NCBI GenBank assembly: GCA_913056525.1
Contig: CAJXLO010000007.1
Span: forward strand, 1 to 48,575
Source of the DNA: an uncultured Psychroflexus sp.
GTDB taxonomy: Bacteria; Bacteroidota; Bacteroidia; Flavobacteriales; Flavobacteriaceae
DNA: 48,575 nt
Direction of reading: 5' to 3'
Shown: positions 30,877 to 40,620 of the stretch, piece by piece
Layout of the letters: the number at the start of each line of letters is the position of its first letter
How positions within the stretch are numbered: the first letter of the stretch is position 1
Notes under the pieces: generated by a model
What the model was told of the DNA's origin: nothing
What the model saw: only the letters and a program-made list of their open reading frames with translations
Database searches by the model: none
Made by a program: the position numbers and the translations under genes

Positions 30877-32746
30877 AAAAATAGCCCTACTGATGGTCCT
30901 GATGATGTTAGTAAGCTCGCCAGTTCAAGCTCAAATAGATAGAGTAGCACCGCCCAACTGGTGGATCGGTTTTAAGGATACTTCCTTACAACTGATGGTG
31001 AAAGCGGATGGCATTAAGGATGCCAAAGTAAGCATTGATAATAAAGGGGTTTATCTTCAGCAAGTTCATCAGGCGGATAGTCCTAATTATTTATTCATCG
31101 ACCTGGAAATATCAGATGAAGCTGAAGCTGGTAAGTTTAAAATAGATCTTCAGTTGCGGGACAAAGACGACCTGAGCTTTGATTATGAGCTAAAGGCCAG
31201 GCAAGTATCATCTGATAAATTTGAGGGTTTCAGTAGTAAAGATGCCATTTATCTCATTACTCCGGATAGGTTTGCAAACGGGGATCTATCAAATGATGTC
31301 GTGAAGACCATGAAGGAGACGAGCCTGGACAGGAATGATGACTACGCCAGACATGGTGGCGATATTCAAGGGATAATCGACCACCTGGACTATATACGGG
31401 AAATGGGCTTTACCGCTATATGGTCTAGTCCGTTACTGGAGAATGATATGCCTACGGCATCTTATCATGGCTACGCGATAACTGACTTCTATAAAGTAGA
31501 TCCCCGGTTTGGCGATCTGGAGACCTATAAGAAATTAGCCAGAGAAGCTAATAAAAGAGGTATAAAATTGATCATGGACATGATAGCCAATCATTGCGGA
31601 AGTGAACACTGGTGGATGGACGATCTTCCTTATAATGATTGGATAAATGGACAAAAAGCCTATGAAGCTGGAGAAGATATCCCGATAACTTCCCACAGAA
31701 GAACGACTAATCAAGACCCTTATGCATCAAACTATGATAAGCAGAAGATGTCTGAAGGTTGGTTCGTTGATTCTATGCCGGACCTCAACCAGGAAAACCC
31801 GATGATGGCCAAGTATACTATCCAGAACTCCATTTGGTGGATAGAAACCCTGCAATTAGGCGGAATCCGTCAGGACACTTACCCCTATCCTGATAAACAG
31901 TTCATGGCGGAATGGTGTAAGGCCATCATGAACGAATATCCTAATTTTAATATCGTAGGAGAAGAATGGAGCTATAATCCACTTTTAGTTGGGTATTGGC
32001 AACATGATGAAGACCGTTCAGGGTATCGGTCGTATCTTCCTACCACGATGGATTTTCCCATGCAACAAAACATCGTTGATGGACTGATGCAAGAGGAAGG
32101 CTGGGATACTGGATTGATAAGGATATATGAAGGTCTGGCGAACGATTTCCATTATTACGACCCGAAGAGCATCATGATCTTTGCGGACAATCATGATATG
32201 GACAGGATCCACACCTGGCTGGAGAAGGATGTACAGAAAACTAAAATGGCTATGGGACTGATATTGACCTTACCAAGGATACCACAAGTTTATTACGGTA
32301 CGGAGATCCTTATGGACAACTCGGAGAACAGAGGTGACCATGGCTTGATAAGATCTGATCTTCCAGGCGGTTGGCCTGATGATGAGATAGATGCATTCAA
32401 GCAAGAAGGTCTTGCAGACAAGCAGGTGGAATTTCAAAATTTCATGAAAAGCCTATTGAACTATCGCAAGACCTCAGATGCGCTAGATTATGGGAAAACG
32501 CTTCACTTTGCACCATTTGAAGGCACCTATTCCCTTTTTAGATATGAAGAGGATGAAATAGTAGCAGTGCTTTTGAACAAGAACGATGAAACAAAGACCA
32601 TCGAAACCAGGAGATATCAGGAATTAGAACTAGTGGGAAGTCAATTAAGGAACATTATTACTGGAGAAATGATGAGCTGGAAAGAAAAGATAACGATAAA
32701 ACCCGGGATCACCCTATTAACTACTAAATTATCGGATGAAAAATAA
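30869..32746 (+). CDS. Periplasmic GH13 cyclomaltodextrinase/neopullulanase-type enzyme (SusA-like)
   Basis: The ATG at 30869 gives 625 residues with signal peptide MYRKIALLMVLMMLVSSPVQAQ; an ATG seven codons earlier is inside the phosphorylase gene and adds charged residues. The N-terminal immunoglobulin-like domain (about 25-115, with PPNWWIGF) is the cyclomaltodextrinase N-domain. The GH13 barrel follows, with the nucleophile Asp336 in GGIRQDTYPY, the acid Glu in VGEEW (365) and the third carboxylate in ADNHDMDR. A C-terminal beta domain ends the protein. It should trim maltodextrins and possibly cyclodextrins in the periplasm to maltose and glucose. It overlaps the genes on both sides, so translation is coupled. 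Confidence 0.92.
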   Translation: MYRKIALLMVLMMLVSSPVQAQIDRVAPPNWWIGFKDTSLQLMVKADGIKDAKVSIDNKGVYLQQVHQADSPNYLFIDLEISDEAEAGKFKIDLQLRDKDDLSFDYELKARQVSSDKFEGFSSKDAIYLITPDRFANGDLSNDVVKTMKETSLDRNDDYARHGGDIQGIIDHLDYIREMGFTAIWSSPLLENDMPTASYHGYAITDFYKVDPRFGDLETYKKLAREANKRGIKLIMDMIANHCGSEHWWMDDLPYNDWINGQKAYEAGEDIPITSHRRTTNQDPYASNYDKQKMSEGWFVDSMPDLNQENPMMAKYTIQNSIWWIETLQLGGIRQDTYPYPDKQFMAEWCKAIMNEYPNFNIVGEEWSYNPLLVGYWQHDEDRSGYRSYLPTTMDFPMQQNIVDGLMQEEGWDTGLIRIYEGLANDFHYYDPKSIMIFADNHDMDRIHTWLEKDVQKTKMAMGLILTLPRIPQVYYGTEILMDNSENRGDHGLIRSDLPGGWPDDEIDAFKQEGLADKQVEFQNFMKSLLNYRKTSDALDYGKTLHFAPFEGTYSLFRYEEDEIVAVLLNKNDETKTIETRRYQELELVGSQLRNIITGEMMSWKEKITIKPGITLLTTKLSDEK

Positions 32747-33725
32747 AAATGCAGCATTTATCGTGTTACTACTACTAAGCTTCGTGTTGATGATATCGGC
32801 TTGTAATAAAGACCAAAAAGTTGGAAAATCAGACCTTTCAATGCATCAACCTTTTGTTTCATTGGATTCTATACAGCTAGCTAGCGGTCATCTTTATCGG
32901 ATCGATAATTTTGATTCTAAGTACGTTTCTTCCAGGAACATCGATGTCTGGAAACCGGAAGACTTTGATACGAATAAAGCTTATCGAATACTATGGATGC
33001 ATGACGGGCAGATGCTATTTGATGAGAACAAGACCTGGAACGGTCAGGAATGGGGAATAGATGAAAACCTTAGCCGGCTCAGAAAAAAAGCAGATATACC
33101 GCAAACTCTGGTGGTTGCGACCTGGAACGTAGATGAGAACAGACACGCTAATTATTTTCCGCAAAAGCCCTTTGATCGACTAGATAGCTTATCGAAAAAC
33201 AAATTGATCTCCTACCATCAGGATAATAGTGATCGTCTTTTTAAACAAAAACCTAATGGAGACGAATATTTGAAATTCCTGATAGATGAGGTGAAACCAC
33301 TGGTGGAGAAAAGTTTTGATGTTAAGATAAAAAAGTCTAATACTACCATAGGTGGTGCAAGTATGGGCGGACTTATTTCATTCTATGCCGTAACAGAATA
33401 TCCTGAGACCTTTGGGAATGCGATCTGTATGTCAACACATTGGCCCGGTGGACTTTCTTTTGAGGAAAATCCTTTCCCACAAGCGTTTTTTGACTATCTG
33501 GAAGATCAGCTTACAAAACTCAATGAGCATAAGTTCTATTTCGACTTTGGTACGAGAACCCTGGATGTACTATACCCACCGTATCAACAACCGGTGAATG
33601 AATTGTTCGAAAACAAGGGATTTGATACATCGAATTTTAGGAACATCAAATTTGAAGGTCATGCGCACAAAGAAAAGTACTGGCGAAAAAGAATAGGTGA
33701 TGCGATACAATTCACTTCCAAATAA
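32736..33725 (+). CDS. Alpha/beta-hydrolase (esterase D/CE1-like) lipoprotein within the starch locus
   Basis: The 329-residue protein has a lipoprotein signal with Cys23 (MISACNKDQ). The fold is the esterase family PF00756: the strand YRILWMHDGQMLF, the nucleophile elbow GGASMGG with Ser209, and a C-terminal His in GHAHKEKYW. The substrate is unknown. CE1-like members cleave acyl esters of sugars, and some relatives act on siderophores or cell-wall mycolates. Its position between the periplasmic GH13 and GH31 genes, overlapping the former by 11 bp, suggests removal of acyl groups from modified alpha-glucans. Confidence 0.85.
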   Translation: MKNKNAAFIVLLLLSFVLMISACNKDQKVGKSDLSMHQPFVSLDSIQLASGHLYRIDNFDSKYVSSRNIDVWKPEDFDTNKAYRILWMHDGQMLFDENKTWNGQEWGIDENLSRLRKKADIPQTLVVATWNVDENRHANYFPQKPFDRLDSLSKNKLISYHQDNSDRLFKQKPNGDEYLKFLIDEVKPLVEKSFDVKIKKSNTTIGGASMGGLISFYAVTEYPETFGNAICMSTHWPGGLSFEENPFPQAFFDYLEDQLTKLNEHKFYFDFGTRTLDVLYPPYQQPVNELFENKGFDTSNFRNIKFEGHAHKEKYWRKRIGDAIQFTSK

Positions 33726-33735
33726 ATATTTTCAA

Positions 33736-36135
33736 ATGAAAAAGGTCCTATTTTTCCTACTTTTACTTTTTATTGCTCTTGAACCTAAGGCACAGAACCC
33801 GGATCGTTCGCTTAAGGGTTTTGAAATTGATGATGGCTATATTACCATCAAAGTGAACGATGGTGAATACCATATATACTTTTACGATGAGAACGTGCTG
33901 GAAGCTCAATTTGTCCCCAAAGGACATGAGATCATTAATGATTCTCACGCGGTGATAGCAGAACCGATCGAAGTTGATATAAAGGTAAAGAATCATCAGA
34001 ACAAGATAGTGTTCAATACACCAGGAATAGATATCCATCTGATGAAAAGACCCTTTCAAATTCTTTATTTCAGAGGTTCAGTGCCTATCATCAGTGAAGG
34101 GAAAGGTTATCAGCCTAAAAATGATGGTCGTTTTAAAATTGAGTTCAACGTAACGGAGACGGAAGTGCTTATGGGCGGTGGAGCAAGAGCACTGAGCATG
34201 AACAGACGTGGCCATAAGCTAAAGCTATACAATAAAGCGCATTACGCATATGAAACACGCTCTGAACTGATGAACTATACGTTGCCCATCGTTCTTTCCT
34301 CAAAAAAATACATGGTCCATTTTGATAATCCTATGAAAGGAACGCTTGATATGGACTCAAAGTTCAATAATAAACTAACTTATCATGCCATCGGCGGTGC
34401 AAAACGGTATCAGATCATCGCTACCGATGATTGGCAGAAGAACATTGAAGAATATACAGAACTCACTGGTAAACAATCTATGCCACCAAGATGGGCTTTT
34501 GGTAATTTTTCCAGTAGGTTCGGCTACCATTCCCAGGATGAGGTCTTGAACACCATCAATGAGTTCAAGAAAAAAGATATTCCCGTTGATGCGGTCATCC
34601 TCGACCTGTTCTGGTTTGGCAAGACCATCAAAGGAACGATGGGCAATTTGAAATTTTACAGGGATTCTTTCCCCAAGCCGAAAAAGATGATGCGTCAATT
34701 AAAAGATCAGGGAGTCAAGACCGTGCTGATCACTGAACCTTTTGTTCTCAAAACTTCTGATAGATGGGAGGAAGCAGTAGATGAAAAGATATTAGCTACT
34801 GATTCTTTAGGTAATCCAGCTAAATATAATTTTTACTTTGGCAACACAGGTCTGATAGATATATTCAAGCCAAAGGCCAGAGATTGGTTTTGGGATATTT
34901 ATAAAGGTCTGGAAGAAAAAGGTGTAGACGGATTTTGGGGCGACCTGGGCGAACCGGAAGTCCATCCGGAATGGGTAGAACATGTAAATGGGAGTGCTGA
35001 TGAAGTCCATAACATCTATGGACATAGATGGACGCAAATGGTCTATGAAGGATTTAAAAGAGAGATACCGGATAAGCGCCCTTTTATATTGATGCGCGCT
35101 GCCTATTCCGGGACACAAAGATATGGAATAATTCCTTGGAGCGGCGATGTGAACAGAACCTGGGGCGGACTTGCATCGCAGCCGGAGATCAGCCTACAAA
35201 TGGGATTACAGGGATTAGCTTATATGCATTCTGATCTGGGCGGATTCGCAGGGAATCTGAAGGATGATGAATTGTATAAGAGATGGCTACAATATGGCGT
35301 TTATCAACCTATCTTCAGACCACATGCTCAGGAAGAACTAGCCTCAGAACCAGTTTTTAGAAGTAAGGAAGTACAGCAAGCAGCAAGGATATCTATCAAT
35401 AAGAGATATGAACTCCTTCCTTACTTGTACACCATGGCCTTTCAGAACAGTAGATCGGGATTACCGCTAATGCGACCTTTATTCTATGAAGAACCAGAAA
35501 ATCATCGGTTATACGAATTATCAACCAACTATCTGTGGGGAAAGAATATGCTGGTTGCGCCCATTCTGGAAAAGGACCAAACCCATGTTAGCGTTTATTT
35601 TCCCAAAACGGCTAATTGGTTCGACCCTTTGAACAATAAGATGATAAAAGGTGGACAGTCCAGGCTCATAACAGCAAATAAGCATAAGAACGATATCCCC
35701 CATTATATAAGAGGAGACGCGTTCATACCTAAAGCTAGACTGGTACAGACAACTGATAATTATTCACTTGAAAATTTTGATCTCAATTATTATTCTGATC
35801 CAGAAAATCGATATAGTGAAGATATGATCTACCATGATGATGGAAAAACGCCCGATGCTTATCAGAAAGGAAAATACGAGATCTTACACCTTAGCAGCGA
35901 TCAGGTGGATCAGGATGAGCTGGTCATAAGTTTTAAAAAAGAGGTAGGAAATGATTTTTCTTCTCGCATGAAAAGGATAAACAATTTCAAGACATTCAAT
36001 GTTAAAAGCAGACCGGCTGAAGTTCAAGTAAATGATAAAGTTCAGGAATTTGAATATGATGATTCTGCTGATCAGCTCATAGTAAAGAAATTAAAACTTA
36101 ATAAGAATATAACAGAAATAACCATTAAATTTTAG
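33736..36135 (+). CDS. Periplasmic GH31 alpha-glucosidase
   Basis: From the ATG at 33736 the enzyme has 799 residues, with signal peptide MKKVLFFLLLLFIALEPKAQ; the upstream in-frame start overlaps the esterase and lacks a signal. GH31 features are an N-terminal galactose-mutarotase-like domain (about 25-240), the barrel with AVILDLFWFG, the nucleophile Asp403 in GFWGDLGEPE, and the acid Asp471 in WSGDVNRTWGG. C-terminal beta domains include RPLFYEEPENHRLY. It should release glucose from the non-reducing ends of malto-oligosaccharides, as SusB-type enzymes do. The GH13 lipoprotein follows after 3 bp. Confidence 0.95.
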   Translation: MKKVLFFLLLLFIALEPKAQNPDRSLKGFEIDDGYITIKVNDGEYHIYFYDENVLEAQFVPKGHEIINDSHAVIAEPIEVDIKVKNHQNKIVFNTPGIDIHLMKRPFQILYFRGSVPIISEGKGYQPKNDGRFKIEFNVTETEVLMGGGARALSMNRRGHKLKLYNKAHYAYETRSELMNYTLPIVLSSKKYMVHFDNPMKGTLDMDSKFNNKLTYHAIGGAKRYQIIATDDWQKNIEEYTELTGKQSMPPRWAFGNFSSRFGYHSQDEVLNTINEFKKKDIPVDAVILDLFWFGKTIKGTMGNLKFYRDSFPKPKKMMRQLKDQGVKTVLITEPFVLKTSDRWEEAVDEKILATDSLGNPAKYNFYFGNTGLIDIFKPKARDWFWDIYKGLEEKGVDGFWGDLGEPEVHPEWVEHVNGSADEVHNIYGHRWTQMVYEGFKREIPDKRPFILMRAAYSGTQRYGIIPWSGDVNRTWGGLASQPEISLQMGLQGLAYMHSDLGGFAGNLKDDELYKRWLQYGVYQPIFRPHAQEELASEPVFRSKEVQQAARISINKRYELLPYLYTMAFQNSRSGLPLMRPLFYEEPENHRLYELSTNYLWGKNMLVAPILEKDQTHVSVYFPKTANWFDPLNNKMIKGGQSRLITANKHKNDIPHYIRGDAFIPKARLVQTTDNYSLENFDLNYYSDPENRYSEDMIYHDDGKTPDAYQKGKYEILHLSSDQVDQDELVISFKKEVGNDFSSRMKRINNFKTFNVKSRPAEVQVNDKVQEFEYDDSADQLIVKKLKLNKNITEITIKF

Positions 36136-36138
36136 ACC

Positions 36139-37584
36139 ATGAGAACCCCCATTTTATCCATTTTTGCCATGCTTGTGTTACTAAGTTGTAATGAAGCAAA
36201 GGAAAAGAAAAACAGATCCCGCGAACAGCAGAACGAACAAATCCAACCGATCACTGAACAGGATATGGAATCCGCTGTGATCTATGAAGCGAACATCCGA
36301 CAATATTCGCCGGAAGGAACGATCGATGCGTTTACTAAGGACATACCACAATTGAAAGAACTCGGTGTAAAGATCATTTGGCTGATGCCTATTTATCCTA
36401 TATCCTTGAAGAACAGGAAAGCAACTCCGGACAAATCCATCGAGGAGATAGATGAACCGAACAAAGAAGAGAAATATCTGGGCAGTTATTACGCTATAGC
36501 AGATTATACGGCCGTAAACCCGAACTTTGGTGACCTAAAGGACTTTGAAGAACTGGTAAGTACAGCGCATGAAAACGATATGTATGTTATCTTGGATTGG
36601 GTAGCGAACCACACCGGTTGGGACCATCATTGGATGGAGGAACATCCGGAATATTACACAAAAGATGATGAAGGTGAAATTACTGACCCGATAAACCCTG
36701 ATACGGGAGAAAAATGGGGTTGGACCGATGTAGCAGATCTTAACTATGGGAATAAGGACCTATGGAAGGCGATGAAAGATGAAATGAAGTTCTGGGTAAA
36801 AGGATATAACATTGATGGATTTAGGTGCGACGTTGCAGGAAATGTTCCTACTCCTTTTTGGAACTATGCCGTACCTAAGCTGGAAGAAGTGAAGCCCCTT
36901 TTCATGCTAGCGGAAAGCGAAAAGAAAGACCTCTTCCATAAAGCTTTTGATATGGGATACAACTGGGAAGGCCATCATATAATGAACGAAATAGCGCAAG
37001 GGAAAATGAATGTAACCGCGTGGGACGAATACATGACAAAGATAGACAGCACTTATCAAGAAGATGATTTCCTGATGAACTTTGTGACCAATCATGATGA
37101 AAATTCATGGAATGGCACGATAGAAGAAAGAATGGGCGATGCAGGTGATGCCATGACTGCATTAACTTATACTATTCCGGGTATGCCGCTCATCTATTCC
37201 GGACAGGAATATGACATGGATAAAAGGTTAAGGTTCTTTAGGAAGGATACAATTGAAAAGCAAAAAGATAAGACCTGGGAACTGCTTGAACAGCTAGGTT
37301 CCTTAAAGAAAAGCAATAAAGCATTGCATGGTGCTAAGAAAGCTGCAAGTTATCAAAGGTTAAGCACTTCTAATGATAAGGATATCCTGGCGTTCAGACG
37401 TCAAAAAGGCAAGCAAGAGATCATCTACATAGCGAACATGTCAGATGAGAAGCAAAAGTTCACCGTTGAGATGAGTAAGGGAAATGAAATGGTCAATGCT
37501 ATGAACGGTAATGATCTAAAATTATCAGCTGATAATGAAATAGAGTTTAAACCATGGCAATATACTATCTTAAAAGATCAATAA
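36139..37584 (+). CDS. GH13 alpha-amylase-type lipoprotein
   Basis: The 481-residue protein has lipobox LLSC (Cys17) followed by NEAKEKKN, a charged linker (about 18-40), and a compact GH13 barrel. The catalytic triad is Asp231 (GFRCDVAG), Glu259 (MLAESEKK) and Asp320 (VTNHDENSW); region I reads DWVANHTGWDH. There is a short C-terminal beta domain and no separate CBM. It could act as the SusG-like amylase, but the residues after Cys do not give a strong surface-export signal, so periplasmic anchoring is equally possible. It is the last gene of the MFS operon; 88 bp with no hairpin separate it from pfkA. Confidence 0.93.
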   Translation: MRTPILSIFAMLVLLSCNEAKEKKNRSREQQNEQIQPITEQDMESAVIYEANIRQYSPEGTIDAFTKDIPQLKELGVKIIWLMPIYPISLKNRKATPDKSIEEIDEPNKEEKYLGSYYAIADYTAVNPNFGDLKDFEELVSTAHENDMYVILDWVANHTGWDHHWMEEHPEYYTKDDEGEITDPINPDTGEKWGWTDVADLNYGNKDLWKAMKDEMKFWVKGYNIDGFRCDVAGNVPTPFWNYAVPKLEEVKPLFMLAESEKKDLFHKAFDMGYNWEGHHIMNEIAQGKMNVTAWDEYMTKIDSTYQEDDFLMNFVTNHDENSWNGTIEERMGDAGDAMTALTYTIPGMPLIYSGQEYDMDKRLRFFRKDTIEKQKDKTWELLEQLGSLKKSNKALHGAKKAASYQRLSTSNDKDILAFRRQKGKQEIIYIANMSDEKQKFTVEMSKGNEMVNAMNGNDLKLSADNEIEFKPWQYTILKDQ

Positions 37585-37637
37585 ATTATATGAATTATTA
37601 ATTTTATTGACAAAAATCGTTTTAGTCTTCTACAAAA

Positions 37638-37668
37638 TTGGAAAACATTTGTAATAGAAGTAAATTTG
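37638..37668 (+). promoter_or_regulatory. Promoter of pfkA, almost leaderless
   Basis: TTG at 37638-37640, 20 bp, then TAAATTTG at 37661-37668 matches the flavobacterial consensus. The box ends only 4 nt before the pfkA ATG, so the transcript would start at or about the start codon. Confidence 0.5.
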
Positions 37669-37672
37669 TAAT

Positions 37673-38659
37673 ATGAACAATGAAATCAAGAACATTGCAG
37701 TTCTAACCTCAGGTGGGGATTCACCTGGTATGAACGCTGCCATTAGAGCTGTAGTAAGGAATGCGGTTTATAATAATTTAAAATGCTATGGGATCTATCA
37801 GGGATTACAGGGAATGATAGATGATGAATTTTCTGAATTAGGTCCCAGATCCGTTAGGAACTTGATCAACCGAGGTGGAACTTTCTTAAAATCAGCTCGA
37901 TCAGAAGAGTTCAAGACCAAAGAAGGTAGAAGTAGAGCCTATGAGAACCTGAAAAAACATGCTATAGATGCATTGGTCGTTATCGGTGGTGATGGCTCAT
38001 TTACAGGAGCATCCATTTTTGGTGAAGAGTACGACATCCCGGTCGTAGGAATTCCTGGAACTATTGATAATGATATCAATGGAACGGATTACACCATTGG
38101 TTATGATACAGCATTGAACACCGTTGTAGAGGCCATAGACAAGATCAGAGACACGGCAAGTTCTCATAACAGGCTTTTCCTGGTGGAAGTGATGGGAAGA
38201 GATGCTGGAGATATTGCCTTGAACACAGGAATAGGAGCAGGTGCGGAAGAAATACTCGTACCTGAGGAAGACCTGGGTACTGATAGGCTAATGGAATCGC
38301 TCAACAACAGTAAAAAGAGTGGAAAAACTTCCAGTATCATCGTCGTATCAGAAGGTGATCAAATAGGGAAGAACATCACCGCGCTGGCGGATTATATCAA
38401 GACCAACCTTGAAGGTTATGAAGTGAAAGTAACTGTTCTTGGTCACATTCAGCGAGGCGGTTCACCAAGTTGTTATGATAGAGTGCTGGCCACTAGACTG
38501 GGTGTTGGTGCTGTGGATGCTTTGATAGAGGGAAAGAAAAAGATAATGATCGGGATCTCCCATAAGAAGATCGTTCAAGTACCGCTCGAAACGGCTATTT
38601 ACAATAAAAAAGTATTTGATACGGACCTGTTAAGAGTAGCAGACATCGTATCGATATAA
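37673..38659 (+). CDS. pfkA: ATP-dependent 6-phosphofructokinase
   Basis: PfkA phosphorylates fructose-6-phosphate to fructose-1,6-bisphosphate. The 328-residue protein has [16 protein letters not shown] at residues 11-26, the nucleotide motif IGGDGS (104-109), and catalytic Asp132 in PGTIDNDI. Gly in GGDGS, where PPi-dependent enzymes carry Asp, supports ATP as donor. The motif [12 protein letters not shown] and the C-terminal [14 protein letters not shown] complete the family signature. It is followed after 23 bp by gap and comes straight after the starch locus on the same strand, but with its own predicted promoter. Confidence 0.97.
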   Translation: MNNEIKNIAVLTSGGDSPGMNAAIRAVVRNAVYNNLKCYGIYQGLQGMIDDEFSELGPRSVRNLINRGGTFLKSARSEEFKTKEGRSRAYENLKKHAIDALVVIGGDGSFTGASIFGEEYDIPVVGIPGTIDNDINGTDYTIGYDTALNTVVEAIDKIRDTASSHNRLFLVEVMGRDAGDIALNTGIGAGAEEILVPEEDLGTDRLMESLNNSKKSGKTSSIIVVSEGDQIGKNITALADYIKTNLEGYEVKVTVLGHIQRGGSPSCYDRVLATRLGVGAVDALIEGKKKIMIGISHKKIVQVPLETAIYNKKVFDTDLLRVADIVSI

Positions 38660-38682
38660 TTCAAACTCAAAATCAAATAATC

Positions 38683-39681
38683 ATGAAAACAAAAATCGGA
38701 ATCAACGGATTTGGCCGAATTGGTCGAATAGCTTTTAGGATCGCTGTTCAAAGCGAGAACACAGAAGTTGTAGCCATAAATGACCTTCTGGACGTAAACC
38801 ATTTGGCCTATATGCTCAAGTACGACTCGGTACACGGAAGGTTCAATGGAGAAGTATCTGTGAAGAACGGCAATCTTATGGTGAACGGCAAAGAGGTTCG
38901 CGTATCAGCTGAAAAGAACCCGGCAGACCTGAAATGGGATGCTGTTGATGCTCAAGTTATCATCGATTGTACAGGAATATTCAAAGATAAAGCTTCAGCA
39001 TCCGCACACCTTGATGCTGGTGCGAGGAAAGTAGTAATATCTGCACCAACGAAAGATACACCGATGTTCGTCATGGGCGTCAACGAAAATGATGTAAAAC
39101 CGGAAGACACGGTTGTTTCAAACGCATCTTGTACGACCAATTGTCTCGCACCGATGGCTAAGGTAGTACACGAAGAGTTTGGTATCGTAGAAGGACTGAT
39201 GACCACTATCCACGCCTCAACCTCTACTCAGTTCACGGTTGATTCACCCTCTAAAAAGAACTACAGGATAGGAAGAAGTGCCTTGAACAATATCATCCCA
39301 ACAAGTACAGGTGCTGCCGCAGCAGTTGGTAAAGTACTACCACAAGTTGACGGGAAACTTACTGGAATGGCATTCAGGATCCCCACAGCCGATGTATCCG
39401 TAGTTGACCTTACGGTACGGACTGAAAAAGGAGCTTCTTATGATGAGGTGAAAAAAGCCTTTAAAAAAGCTGCAGAAGGTAGTATGAAAGGGGTGCTTGC
39501 CTACACGGAAGATGCGGTTGTATCGCAAGACTATGTTTCCGTAGAGACAACTTCCAACTTTGATGCGGATGCAGGTATCGCCCTGAACGATAATTTCTTT
39601 AAGCTCGTCGCCTGGTATGACAATGAATATGCCTATTCCAGTAAACTGCTGGACCTAGCTCATCACGTGGCACAAGTTTAA
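38683..39681 (+). CDS. gap: Glyceraldehyde-3-phosphate dehydrogenase, type I
   Basis: The 332-residue enzyme oxidises glyceraldehyde-3-phosphate to 1,3-bisphosphoglycerate. The Rossmann motif INGFGRIGR is at 7-15, Asp34 in AINDLLD indicates NAD preference, and catalytic Cys150 is in [12 protein letters not shown]. The C-terminal [15 protein letters not shown] is standard. It begins 23 bp after pfkA and is followed by a strong terminator, so pfkA-gap forms a two-gene unit. Confidence 0.97.
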   Translation: MKTKIGINGFGRIGRIAFRIAVQSENTEVVAINDLLDVNHLAYMLKYDSVHGRFNGEVSVKNGNLMVNGKEVRVSAEKNPADLKWDAVDAQVIIDCTGIFKDKASASAHLDAGARKVVISAPTKDTPMFVMGVNENDVKPEDTVVSNASCTTNCLAPMAKVVHEEFGIVEGLMTTIHASTSTQFTVDSPSKKNYRIGRSALNNIIPTSTGAAAAVGKVLPQVDGKLTGMAFRIPTADVSVVDLTVRTEKGASYDEVKKAFKKAAEGSMKGVLAYTEDAVVSQDYVSVETTSNFDADAGIALNDNFFKLVAWYDNEYAYSSKLLDLAHHVAQV

Positions 39682-39697
39682 GCTAATTAATTCAAGA

Positions 39698-39733
39698 ATG
39701 TTTATCGATATCCCTGTCGATAAGCATTTTTTT
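39698..39733 (+). terminator. Rho-independent terminator after gap
   Basis: ATGTTTATCGA (39698-39708) pairs with TCGATAAGCAT (39717-39727), with one G-T pair and an 8-nt loop, followed by a T-run to 39733. It ends the pfkA-gap unit 16 bp after the gap stop codon and precedes the sugar kinase gene by only 12 bp. Confidence 0.85.
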
Positions 39734-39745
39734 AATATTTAATAT

Positions 39746-40609
39746 ATGATAGTAATTGCAGACGGTGGATCTACAAAATGTGATTGGATATTATTAGATG
39801 AAAACGGTCAACAGAAATTAAAGACCCGAACGAAAGGTCTGAATCCAGCAGTATTTGAAGTTGAAACGTTAGAAAAAAGATTGCAGGAAAGCGAAGATCT
39901 CAAGAATATAAAGTCACAAATAAAAAGAGTTGATTTTTATGGTGCCGGATGTGGTACACCTACGCCTAAGAACAATCTAAAAAATCTTCTGGAAGACTTT
40001 TTCCCCCATACAGAGGTCAATGTAGATGAAGATATGCTAGCCGCAGCTTTTGCCGCTACTACAGAGCCTGGCATTGTCTGCATACTGGGAACAGGTTCTA
40101 ATTCGTGTTATTTTGACGGCAGGGACGTACAGATGGAGATAGAATCCTTAGGGTACATCCTAATGGACGAAGCCAGCGGCAACTACTTTGGAAAAAGATT
40201 GATACGAGATTATTATTATAAGAAGATGCCTACATCGCTGGCTGAAAAGTTCGAAAAGAGCTTTGACCTAAATGCGGATACCATTAAGAAAAACCTCTAT
40301 AAGAAGGATAATCCGAACACTTATTTAGCCCATTTCGCCGAATTCATCTTTCAATCCGATCATAGATATGGTTATTTTTACCAACTTATATATGAAGGAA
40401 TGGAAAAGTTCGTTCATAGAAGGGTCATGTGCTATAAAGAAGCACAGGTTACACCTATTCACTTTATTGGATCAATAGCATTCTTTTCCAGTGATATCAT
40501 ATATGACGTGGCCAAGCAATTCCACTTGACCATCGGGAACATTATCAGAAGACCTATTGATGGACTTATAGAGTATTACAGGAATAATATAATACCAGAG
40601 ATCAAATAA
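39746..40609 (+). CDS. BadF/BadG-type sugar kinase (N-acetylglucosamine kinase-like)
   Basis: The 287-residue ASKHA-fold kinase has phosphate-1 motif ADGGSTKCDW (residues 5-14), a phosphate-2/adenosine motif ILGTGSNSCYF, and DEASGNYFGKRLIRDY, typical of the BadF/BadG/BcrA/BcrD ATPase family and of the GlcNAc kinase group. Mammalian and bacterial members phosphorylate amino sugars; some accept glucose. Its location between gap and pgi, next to a maltose phosphorylase operon that releases free glucose, makes glucose a plausible physiological substrate. That is inference. pgi starts 11 bp downstream. Confidence 0.85.
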   Translation: MIVIADGGSTKCDWILLDENGQQKLKTRTKGLNPAVFEVETLEKRLQESEDLKNIKSQIKRVDFYGAGCGTPTPKNNLKNLLEDFFPHTEVNVDEDMLAAAFAATTEPGIVCILGTGSNSCYFDGRDVQMEIESLGYILMDEASGNYFGKRLIRDYYYKKMPTSLAEKFEKSFDLNADTIKKNLYKKDNPNTYLAHFAEFIFQSDHRYGYFYQLIYEGMEKFVHRRVMCYKEAQVTPIHFIGSIAFFSSDIIYDVAKQFHLTIGNIIRRPIDGLIEYYRNNIIPEIK

Positions 40610-40620
40610 AATCTTTTTGA

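Noticed and set aside
33697-33735. Upstream start for the GH31 gene
   Set aside because: It overlaps the esterase coding region and lacks a signal peptide. The ATG at 33736 opens with a clear signal peptide.
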